Shown here piece by piece: positions 38,378 to 46,691 of a stretch of 64,000 nt of DNA (within the stretch, counting starts at the first letter, position 1; every line of letters starts with the position of its first letter). The stretch comes from CAVZRC01 sp963777695. GTDB lineage: Bacteria > Planctomycetota > Planctomycetia > Isosphaerales > Isosphaeraceae. The translations under genes were made by a program, and so were the position numbers. The notes below the pieces were generated by a model. That model was not told where the DNA came from. It was given only the letters and a program-made list of their open reading frames with translations, and ran no database searches. The stretch spans positions 1,116,001 to 1,180,000 of the forward strand of contig CAVZRC010000001.1 of assembly GCA_963777695.1 (NCBI GenBank). The letters are read 5' to 3'.

Positions 38378-38437
38378 GGACATGTCGAGAGGAGCGGACC
38401 ATCGCGATCCTACGCCTGGTTCGACTGCGATCGTTGC

Positions 38438-38659
38438 TTACGAGACGGGCACTCGAGGGGCCGGGGCCGGGCTCTTGACGGGCGTCCGCCGATCCACGCC
38501 GAGCACCTGGCAGAGGTAAGCGACGACGACGTGTTTCGTCACACTCAGCCCCAGGATGCCCCACAGCACACCCAGGCGAAACAGCCAGAAATTGAGCGCA
38601 ATGCAGGCCACGACGCCCAGCATCGCCCCCAGTGTGAGTTGGAAGGAAGGTCTTTGCAT
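38438..38659 (-). CDS. Small membrane protein, planctomycete type
   Basis: 73 residues: MQRPSFQLTLGAMLGVVACI start, then hydrophobic to about residue 48 (two helices) and a Pro-rich tail (KSPAPAPRVPVS). GGAGG lies just upstream of ATG 38659; an in-frame ATG three codons earlier is an alternative. Short proteins starting with R-F/S-x-L-TL-x-ML are common in planctomycetes; function unknown. Confidence 0.6.
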   Translation of the reverse strand: MQRPSFQLTLGAMLGVVACIALNFWLFRLGVLWGILGLSVTKHVVVAYLCQVLGVDRRTPVKSPAPAPRVPVS

Positions 38660-38786
38660 AGCCTCCATTATGGGCAGACACATGGCCCTCGAAAAGGGGC
38701 GGCAGTAGGAAACCAACCAAGTAGGGGGACCGCCTGGATCGAGCACGTATCCGGTCTTGATCGGGGGCCGACTGGTGAATCGTGAG

Positions 38787-39741
38787 CTACCGAGGCCGAC
38801 CGTGCGGGACGGGCGCCGGGTCATTTCGGGGGGCGGGCTCGCCCGTCGGCCCGAGGACGGTCAAGTCGGGGCCATCGCCGTCTGGCATGATGACCTTCCG
38901 CTTGACGCGGTCGAGGAGCGACTGGAGCGAGTCGATATAGAGTCGTCGGATCGTCAGGTCCCGCGCGTCGGGATTCGGCCATCAGGGCGAGGAACCGATG
39001 CGCCTCGGCGCGATCGTTGAGGACCATCCGCTCGGCATCGCCCCGGGCAGATTCCTCGATGGCCCGGCCCCGCGCGGAGGCGGCGGTGACCTTGACATCG
39101 GCGTCGGTCGCGGCGTCATTGATCCGGCGGTCGCGCAGGCTCTCGGCCGATTGGGCTGCCGCGAATTCGGCGGCGACCTCGACGGGGGGGCGTGCGTCCG
39201 TCAGGCTGACGCCCAGGATCGTCACTCCCAACGAGAGCCGGTCGGCGTCGGCCTGGATGTCGGCCTGCGCTTCCTCGGCGATCCGCCGTCGTTCCGATCG
39301 GAGCACGGCATCGATGCCGCGTCGGGCCAGCGATCGCGCGAGGCTCGCCTCGGCGTCTCGGATCAAGAGCGACTCGACCTGCTCTCCGTGGAGCAGATAA
39401 TCGACGGGATTCGCCACGCGGAACTGCACGGTCGCCTGGATCTGGACGAGGTTGAGGTCGCCTGTCATGGCCTCGCCGGAGGACGGTTCCTGGTCGAACG
39501 CCGCCGGCCCGGACTGGCCGATGGTGAATTGCCGGACGGCGTCGGACCGAACGAGGTCCACGCGGTCGATCCCCAGGGGTAACCGCCAGTGCAGGCCCGG
39601 CCCCCATGAGGGCCCGACGAGCCTCCCGCAACGACGGACGACGGCCACCTCGCCCGGGGCGACTACGAACAGCCCGCTCGCGGAGATCGACGCGGCGGCG
39701 AGCCCCAGGCCGATTGCGAGGAAGATCATGAGTTTCTTCAT
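38787..39741 (-). CDS. SPFH-domain (HflK/HflC-like) membrane protein, one frameshift
   Basis: About 318 residues. N-terminal helix (LMIFLAIGLGLAAASISASG), then a prohibitin/SPFH domain: APGEVAVVRRCGRLVGPSWG, PGLHWRLPLGIDRVDLV, ATVQFRVANPVDYLLHG, and the coiled-coil half ending AERMVLNDRAEAHRFLALMA. One base is missing near 38961-38967. The adjacent frame continues DLTIRRLYIDSLQSLLDRVK and ends at a TAG (38787-38789). The ATG overlaps the stop of hflC (ATGA). HflK/HflC proteins form cage-like complexes around the FtsH protease; no ftsH is in the window. Confidence 0.85.
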
Positions 39742-40718
39742 GGTTGCCTCGACGTGCTCCGGACGTGCGGGACCGCTGCGCCGGGGACGGGCGTCCGGTC
39801 GACGGCCGATTCGGGGGCCGCGTCGATCGCCGGGCCCTTCACGAGCAACTTGAGCAAAGGACTCGATGCCGAGAGCACCAAAGTCGTCCGTTCGTCCAGG
39901 ATCGAGCGATAGGATTCCAGCGTGCGGAGGAACTCGAAGAACCGGGGATCGCGGCCGTGGGCGTCGTTGAGCACGCGGGTCGACTCGGCCTCGGCGGCGC
40001 CTCGGATTCGTCGGGAGTCCGCCTCGGCCTCTGCGAGGATCGTGTCGCGTGCCCGATCGGCCTGGCTGGTGATCGTGACGTACTGGGCTTCGCCCTCGGC
40101 CCGCAGCTTGGCGGCGACCTGCCGGCGCTCGCTGCGAATCAGCTCGAAGACTGCCGGACGGACCTCCACGGGATGGCTGAACCGTCGGAGCCGAACGTCC
40201 AGGACCTCGACGCCCAGCTCGTCCCGAGCGGCCGGCGCCACGGCGGCCACGACATCCCGAGTCATCGTGTCGAGCGCCCATCGCGCCGGGTCGGTCGAGG
40301 CGAGATCGGCGAGCTCGCGACGGCCGATCGCGTCGCTCAACCCGGCCGACACCCGCTCGTTCAGGCGGGCCTCGGCCAGCTCGTGACTGCCCGAACCGCG
40401 CAGGAACAGGACCGGGTCCGCCACGCGCCAGACGACATAAGGCGCAACCTCGAGGTTCCGTTTATCGCCGGTCATGACCTCGCGTGGCGGCGGGTCGAAC
40501 ACGCGGAATCGGCGGTCGATCTTGATCGCCAGTTGCCAGGGGGCCTTGGGATGCAGGCCCGTCTCCGTCGGCTGGTCGCCATAAACGGCCTCGATGCGAC
40601 CGAATCCCGTCACGACGGCGAACTCGGTCTCGTCAACGATGACGAAGGACGAGACCGCGACCGCGAGGAGGACGGCGACAGAGGCCATCGGGATGAGCCA
40701 GCGGATGGCGCGTTTCAT
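39738..40718 (-). CDS. hflC: HflC-like SPFH protein
   Basis: 326 residues. Anchor helix (LIPMASVAVLLAVAVSSFVI), then VDETEFAVVTGFGRIEAVYG, TGLHPKAPWQLAIKIDRRFR, EVMTGDKRNLEVAPYVVWRV (the 'TxDKxxxxVxxxxxWRI' HflC hallmark), and IRSERRQVAAKLRAEGEAQY in the coiled coil. Length matches HflC (about 330). The final 40 residues are a Pro/Ala-rich tail. It follows the fusion gene on the same strand and overlaps the next SPFH gene by 4 bases, forming one operon. Confidence 0.9.
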   Translation of the reverse strand: MKRAIRWLIPMASVAVLLAVAVSSFVIVDETEFAVVTGFGRIEAVYGDQPTETGLHPKAPWQLAIKIDRRFRVFDPPPREVMTGDKRNLEVAPYVVWRVADPVLFLRGSGSHELAEARLNERVSAGLSDAIGRRELADLASTDPARWALDTMTRDVVAAVAPAARDELGVEVLDVRLRRFSHPVEVRPAVFELIRSERRQVAAKLRAEGEAQYVTITSQADRARDTILAEAEADSRRIRGAAEAESTRVLNDAHGRDPRFFEFLRTLESYRSILDERTTLVLSASSPLLKLLVKGPAIDAAPESAVDRTPVPGAAVPHVRSTSRQP

Positions 40719-43700
40719 GGTTCGAGCTTCCGGGCGCCTCGGGATGCGTGTCTTCGGGGGCCATCCTATCGGTCGGACCGACGTCCTGGCGAGCCCGGTC
40801 CTCGTAACGGATCATCGGCATCATCCGGTCCCAGGGAAGGCCGGGCAAGACCAGGTGACGGCGATGGCCCGACTCCTCGTCGAGGATGAGCTTCTCCCTG
40901 CCGGCGAGGGCTTCCGCGACCATCCTCCAGAAGAGCCGGAAATCGGTGAGGGCGGGAGCATACGCCCTGGCCTCGCGCAGGGACGAAAAGCGGTGGGCCG
41001 ATCCCGACGCGAGGGCGAGCTGGCGGCTCTTGTCGGCCTCCGCGGCGTTCCGAAGCGAGAGGGCCTGGCCGGCCGCTTCGGTCACGACCCGGTCGCGATA
41101 GGCGCCGGCTTCGTTGATCCGACGCTGAAGATCGCTGGTGGCCCGCGAGACGTCCCGATAGGCGTCGAGAACCTCCAGGGGCGGATGGATATCCTGGAAC
41201 GAAACGCCACGGACCTCCAGGCCGAATCGGTAGGCGAGGAGTCGCTTCCGGAGCAGCTCGCCGGCCGCCATCTCGGCCTCGCGACGACCCGCGGTGAGGA
41301 GGCCGAGCAACTCCCGACGGCCGACCACCTCGCGGATCGCAGATTCCGCCAGCGAACGCAAGGCCCCTTCTCCATCCGCGACGCCGAGCAGGAATCGCCG
41401 GCCGGATTCGGGATCGGCCCGGTCGATCGCGAACTGGAGTATGGCCGAGACCTCAACATATCGTCCGTCGCCAGTCAGCAAGAGCCCCTCGTCCTCGATG
41501 GGATCACCCTGTTGACGGTCGTGTCCGGCCTCCCATCCCAGGCTGCCCGCCTGAGGCCGGGCCGCGGCGCGGAAGCCGATCTCGAGACTGCGAATCCGAT
41601 CGGGAGCGATCGTCCGGACGGACTCGATCGGATAAGGCCATCGCAAGTGCAAGCCCGGCCCGAGCATTCCCCGATAGCCGCCGAATCGTTGGAGCACCCC
41701 GATCTCGTCGGGACCGATCGCGGTCCAGCCGCTCGTGGCGTACCCGGCCACGAGGGCCAGCAACGCGATCGCGACGACGACTCGACGGTGTCCCCAGGCC
41801 CATCGCCATGCTCGATCGAGGTCCACCCGCTCGTCGATTCGACCGATCCAGCTACCGAGCTGCCGGGCACGGCGGAACGGGGGGAGTTCGGCCCAGTCGC
41901 CGTGGACAAGAAGTCGCATCGAGTTGAGCAAGACCAGCAGCGAGCCGACCTGGTGGAGGATCGCCGCGGCGACCGGACCGAGAATCCCCAGCGTGGCGGA
42001 GAGCATCGCCACGGCATTCAGGCCGAACGCGAAGCCGATGATGTTCTGTCGGATGACCGCGACGGTACTTCGAGCCAGCCCGAGAAGTCCGGGCAGGACG
42101 CGGAGCGGATCGCCGAGGATGATGATGTTGCCGGCCTCCGCGGCGAGGTCGGCGCCGATCCCTCCGAGCGCGATCCCCGCGTCGGCCCTGGCCAGTGCCG
42201 GCGCGTCGTTGATGCCGTCGCCGACCATGGCGACACGCCGACCCGACGCGCGACGCTCCTCGATCCATCGGGCCTTGTCTGCCGGCAGGAGCTCTGCGGC
42301 GACGGTGTCGGCGTGGACGCGCCTCGCGACCGCCCGGGCCGCCGGTTCGCGGTCCCCCGTCAAGATGGCGACCTCCTTGATCTTCATGTGTCGGAGGTCG
42401 TGGATCACATCATGCGCCTCGGGGCGGATCGCATCATGGACGCCGATGACGCCCGCAACCTCGCCGTCAACCGCAACGAGAAGCGCGGTCTGCCCCCCCG
42501 CATCCAGCTCGCCCAGGATCGCATCGACGGACGCATCCGGAGCAATCCCGTGCTCGGCGAGCAGGCGGCGGTTCCCCACCAGGACCTGATGCGATTCCCC
42601 GTCGCCCTCGACGCAATGGGCCTGGACGCCGGCGCCCGGCAATACCCTGGCGTCCATCGGCTCGAGCAGATCGAGCGACCGTCGCCGGGCCTCCTCGACG
42701 ACCGCCGCAGCCAGCGGATGCCGGCTGGCGGCCTCCGCCGAGGCCGCGAGCCGGAGCAGGTTTGCCTCATCACGCCCGCCGACGGCGATCAGGCTCGTGA
42801 ATTGAGGCGTCCCCCTGGTCAAGGTCCCGGTCTTGTCGAAGGCGAAGGTATCGCACGACGCCAGGCTCTCAAGCGCCGAGCCGCCCTTGATCAGGACGCC
42901 GTGACGCGCCAGCCAGGCCATGCTGGCGAGCATCGCGGCCGGCGTCGCCAGCACCAGCCCACACGGACAGGCCACGACCAGCACGGCCACGGTCCGAGAC
43001 CAGACATCGGGCCAGCCGGCCAGATAGCCGATGAGGAGCGTGCCCCCGGCGATCAGCTCGACCAGCGGGAGGAAGTAGCGTGCCAGACGATCGGCCGTCT
43101 TCTCGATCGGCGCCTTGCGACGCTTCGCCTGGGCGACCAGGCGGAGGACCTGGCCGAACGTCGTGTCGGCGCCAACCTTTTCGGCCTCGACCTCGATCGC
43201 ACCGTACTGGTTGATCGTCCCGGTGTACACCGCGTCCCCCGGCCCCTTGTCGATCGGCAGCGACTCGCCGGTGAGGGCCGACTGGTTGACGGTTCGACCG
43301 GCCGGAACGGATCGTCCCGTTAACGGGGACACGATCGCCGGCCCTCACGACGACCCGATCGCCGATGACGACCTGATGCGCCGGGATCTCGATCTCCTCG
43401 CCGTCGCGACGCACGCGCGCCGTGCGCGGCGTCTGCTCGACGAGTTCGACCGAGTGCTCTACGCGTGCGTGCGAAAGTCACGGCCTCCAGGACTTCGCCC
43501 AGCAGTGCGATGAAGACGACCTCCGCCGCGACGAACGGCTGGCCGATCATCAGCGCCGCGAGACACGCCTGGGCCAACGCCAGGTCGGCCCCGATCCGAC
43601 CTTGCAGCAGCGATCGGAGCGTACCGTAGACAATATACACGGCGCCGAAGAGCGCCGCGATCATCGCAGGCGAGAGTCCCATCGGGAACCGCCCGCGATC

Positions 43701-43862
43701 CCATCCCACGACACCGAGAATCAGATCGGCGCCGATCAAGCCACCGAGCAGCGCCGTGAACGCGATGAGCGCCCGCTCGTCGTGCTCGTGATCGACGATC
43801 GGAAAGCCGAACGCACCATCCTCGCCATGGTGCATGTGGTCAGGTCGGTACTCGCGGTGCAT
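40633..43862 (-). CDS. Fusion of P1B heavy-metal ATPase with HflK/SPFH domain (two frameshifts)
   Basis: About 1,075 residues if joined. N-terminus is His-rich (HMHHGEDG, DHEHDE) with no HMA/CxxC domain. Two helix pairs and the A domain follow (VNQSALTGES at about 43290), the CPC metal site in VVACPCGLVLATP (about 42965), phosphorylation motif DKTGT (about 42830), SRHPLAAAVV (P1B His-Pro), LTGDREPA and GDGINDAPALARADAGIAL. After the last ATPase helix (HQVGSLLVLLNSMRLL) a new anchor helix (VVVAIALLALVAGYATSGW) begins an HflK domain: AIGPDEIGVLQRFGGYRGML to KLILDEES. No stop separates the two. Extra bases at 43293-43294 and about 43467-43475 break the N-terminal part. The end overlaps hflC by 86 bases as read; a missing base near 40740 would instead give an ATGA junction at 40715. 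Confidence 0.87.
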
Positions 43863-45039
43863 TTCCCTGAGTGGCTTCCTGCGGTAAGGTCGCGGTTAGG
43901 AGATCCCGGTTCGTTCGCGCGTTCTTGGTGATACTGACGAGCCTTATACTGCACTTATGGTCAGAAATCTGGCTTCGTTCTTTCGATTTGAAGGCGGATC
44001 GTCCCAAAGCCAGCACGATCAACGACGCTTTATGAAACAAAGCGCCGGAATCTCGGCGTCGAACAAGGGACAAGGGGTCAAACCGTCCCGCGCGAGGATC
44101 ACATAAGCGTCAATCTGCACCTACCTCGACTCCTTGTAAGTTGGGACCAGCTCGTTGAAGCCCGTGTGGTCACCGTCCGGCCAAGTGCTTGGACAGGCCT
44201 TGGGTTCATTAAGAAAGACATCGTCGCAAGCAGCCGTGCACGTATGTATTTGGTTCCCATGGTGTTCCGTGCAACCAAGGTTTAATGATAGTTTGTTCGC
44301 TCGAGTTCAGACGATCTGGAGGCAAAAGCCGGCTTCCTCCCGCATGTTGTTGTGCCATCTGACCAACTCTTGCTCGCGCACCCCGAACGCCCCGGAATCG
44401 CCCGGCATCCTTGATTATAGGAACTTTCCAGGGCGTCGCACGGCATAGATCTCGAATATTTCACTCGAGGCGATGCAACACTGCACCATCGATGATGCTC
44501 CGGCGAGTGTCCTCGCGCAAAGGGCGCGAAGCTCGCGAAGAACGCGCGGAGCAGCAATCTCTATGAATCGAGTAATCCTTCCTTTGGGTCTTCTCTGCGA
44601 GCTTCGCGCCCTTTGCGCGAGGATACTCCGTCGGGCCGACCTGGCAGGAGACCAACCGCCTTCCACGGACGACCCGGTCTCTTTGATACAGACTGGCGAT
44701 TCCCCGGAATTTCGGCTACCGGGTGATCATCTTGCATTCTTGCTCGAGGGCAGGCCGCGGGCCGGGCATCGGTCTGCGGAAGGCGATGAGCATGCGAGGC
44801 GGCAGTACGCCGCGGGTCGTTCAGGAAACCTGCCTGGCCGCCAGCCATTTCTCGCCGACGATGACCGAGGCTCACGGCACGTTTCACAAGCCAGCGGAGT
44901 AGTGAGTACGAAAGTAACTGCAGGCACGAGTGTTTCGTGAATTCCTAGTTGGAAATTATCCCCTTTATTTCCCGATCAGGCCCTGGTACGCTCAAGTCGG
45001 TAGATTCGCACGCACGCTTGGCTATTCCGGAGCGTCGTC
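43863..45039. other. Long intergenic region
   Basis: 1,177 bases with lower GC in places and no convincing gene on either strand. The only clear structure is the 27-bp perfect inverted repeat at 44510-44623. The stretch may contain decayed accessory DNA, since an integrase relic lies 1 kb further on. Confidence 0.4.
44510..44623. repeat. Perfect 27-bp inverted repeat element
   Basis: Arms 44510-44536 and 44597-44623 are exact reverse complements (TCCTCGCGCAAAGGGCGCGA...). They enclose 60 unrelated bases. Total 114 bases, no ORF. MITE-like; it shares no core with the other elements in the window. Confidence 0.8.
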
Positions 45040-45270
45040 ATGAAGCGATTCCGGCTGGGCACTCTGATGATGCTGATCGCGATCGCCGCCTTGTGCTTCA
45101 CCCTGCCGAGGCATGCGAGAGAGATGTCGCGACGCGACGTCGAGCCTGAATTCAGACTTGCGGAATTACAGCGAGTGTCGATGATCGTGATCGCCGCATC
45201 GTGTTTCGCCCTTGCGAAGCGAGCGAGGGAGGAGTCGCGACGTGGCGTCGGTTTGAATTCAGACGTGTAG
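45040..45270 (+). CDS. Small protein with RFRLGTLMML-type signal helix and internal duplication
   Basis: 76 residues starting MKRFRLGTLMMLIAIAALCF, the common planctomycetal small-protein N-terminus. The hydrophobic helix and charged segment (IAALCFTLPRHAREMSRRDV) recur as a diverged second copy (IAASCFALAKRAREESRRGV) after about 26 codons, both at DNA and protein level. Two membrane helices are therefore likely. ATG 45040; function unknown. Confidence 0.55.
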   Translation: MKRFRLGTLMMLIAIAALCFTLPRHAREMSRRDVEPEFRLAELQRVSMIVIAASCFALAKRAREESRRGVGLNSDV

Positions 45271-45412
45271 ATTTGTAGCAAGTCATTTTACCTGATGGCA
45301 CCAAAGCAAGTGTCCACTCGAATAAGCGGGTCGTATTCGCCCGGCGTTCGACCATGATGAGGGCCTTGCGGAGGTCCACCCCGAGGCCGGATGATTTCAA
45401 GTGTTCTCGTGA

Positions 45413-45880
45413 TTATGTTATATTATTGTCGAGGATGTCGGCGATAGAGTGGGCCCCCGGTCCTCGCTGCTGGATCTCCTGGAAGCGGTCGTGGATCTCC
45501 TGCACCTCGCTCTCGGTGCGGTCCTCGATGTTGATGAGCTCGGGGCTGGCCCGGTGGGCGGCGGCGAGGAGCTCGTTGAGCTTGACCTGGAGGGCGAGCA
45601 TGCCCTTGTTCTGTGACCGCTGGATGAGGAAGAGGAGGATGAACGAGGCGACGGTGATGAACTCGTCGATGGCCTGGTAGGCCCGGGTCCAGCCGACGAA
45701 GGGTATTGCGAGGGCCCAGGAGGCGAGGATGGCGAAGAGGGTGACGGAGCCCCAAGGACCGCTGACGAAGTCGGTGGCCTTTTGAGAGAAGGATTCCAGG
45801 CGATGGCCGGCGGAGGAACGCCCGGTCTGTCGCTTCGGATCGGGAGATCGGCTCGATGAGGGGTGGGTTGCCATATTCAT
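45413..45880 (-). CDS. Low-affinity iron permease family membrane protein
   Basis: 155 residues. The core matches the low-affinity iron permease/DUF family: FVSGPWGSVTLFAILASWAL, AYQAIDEFITVASFILLFLI, QRSQNKGMLALQVKLNELLA with the conserved Q..Q.....A...KL.EL motif, then a helical cytosolic tail. Two to three membrane helices. Bacterial members are often stress-induced; iron transport itself is not demonstrated for them. The neighbours give no further clue. Confidence 0.8.
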   Translation of the reverse strand: MNMATHPSSSRSPDPKRQTGRSSAGHRLESFSQKATDFVSGPWGSVTLFAILASWALAIPFVGWTRAYQAIDEFITVASFILLFLIQRSQNKGMLALQVKLNELLAAAHRASPELINIEDRTESEVQEIHDRFQEIQQRGPGAHSIADILDNNIT

Positions 45881-45973
45881 CCGTGGCGACCTCGCTTCTG
45901 GGTATAGTGTGCGGTATTGTATCGCATCGACTCGTTTCTGTGCTGGTCAACGGAAAATACCGTTTGCCCCCGC

Positions 45974-46105
45974 TCAGTTCAGGATCCGCTCAACCTCGTC
46001 GTGCGTGATCTGATCGTTGGTGCGGTCGTAGAGTTTGGTGGGCTTGGGGCTGGCGTGGTTGGCGATCTCATGGGCGTGCTCAGAGGACCAGCCACACCAT
46101 CTCCT
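45974..46105 (-). pseudogene. C-terminal relic of a tyrosine recombinase/integrase
   Basis: On the minus strand a 43-codon stretch reads EHAHEIANHASPKPTKLYDR, then TNDQITHDEVERILN and a TGA at 45974-45976. This is the extreme C-terminus of phage-type integrases (the 'HxSPxTTxLYDR' box with the catalytic Tyr). No further integrase sequence is found upstream in any frame, so it is a truncated remnant and marks old mobile DNA here. Confidence 0.7.
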
Positions 46106-46178
46106 CTCACGGAATCATCGCAGATAGAATCCGCCAGTGTACCCCCAACCCGGACGCTCCGAACCGGATGAGCAGTCC

Positions 46179-46691
46179 ATGTCCGAGACGCACATCACGC
46201 ACTTCGACCCCGACCCTGCGTTCCTCGAGCCCCTGGTGGAGGCCGAGCGGTACCAGCCGTGGATCGCCGAGACGCCCTGGAGCCCAGACTGGCCTGGTCA
46301 TATCCTCTCGATGCGGATTGTCATCTACGGAGACAGCACGATCGCTCGTCGCGACGAGCCTGTGCGGTTCGTCGTCAACCTGGGCGAACTGGCCCTGTTT
46401 CGGCCGATTGCCGCCAAGTCAGAGGCGGTCGTCATGGGCCTGACCTCGCCATCAATCGTCTGTGGGGTCTTGGGCGGTGGGTTTCGGGGATTGGGGGACG
46501 AGGATGGGGTTGCCGTTCGAGCGGGGCGGTCACGATACTGGGGTATCATGAAGGACTCCTTGAGGGCCGAAGTATTGCTGACCCTTGTACGCTCGTCATC
46601 TGGAGGATTCCGTGCTTCGTCACCTCGTCCCGATGATCGCCCTCGTCGCGATCGCTTCAGCCGCCGCCGCCCAGGAAGCGGGATACGGTGA
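46179..46691 (+). CDS. Doubtful hypothetical ORF
   Basis: From ATG 46179 the first 85 residues look protein-like (HITHFDPDPAFLEPLVEAER, then MRIVIYGDSTIARRDEPVRF). After about 46440 the composition deteriorates, and the frame runs over the start of the WD40 gene. It may be a short gene whose end is lost to a frameshift, or a remnant. Not recognised. Confidence 0.3.
   Translation: MSETHITHFDPDPAFLEPLVEAERYQPWIAETPWSPDWPGHILSMRIVIYGDSTIARRDEPVRFVVNLGELALFRPIAAKSEAVVMGLTSPSIVCGVLGGGFRGLGDEDGVAVRAGRSRYWGIMKDSLRAEVLLTLVRSSSGGFRASSPRPDDRPRRDRFSRRRPGSGIR

Noticed and set aside
40594..43323. 909-codon frame on the plus strand opposite the ATPase-HflK gene
   Set aside because: The minus strand carries all ATPase signature motifs; the plus frame is Gly/Arg/Asp low-quality sequence.
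44155..44448. ORF in the 44-kb gap
   Set aside because: Composition with many Cys/Ser/Trp and no protein-like pattern; no start signal.
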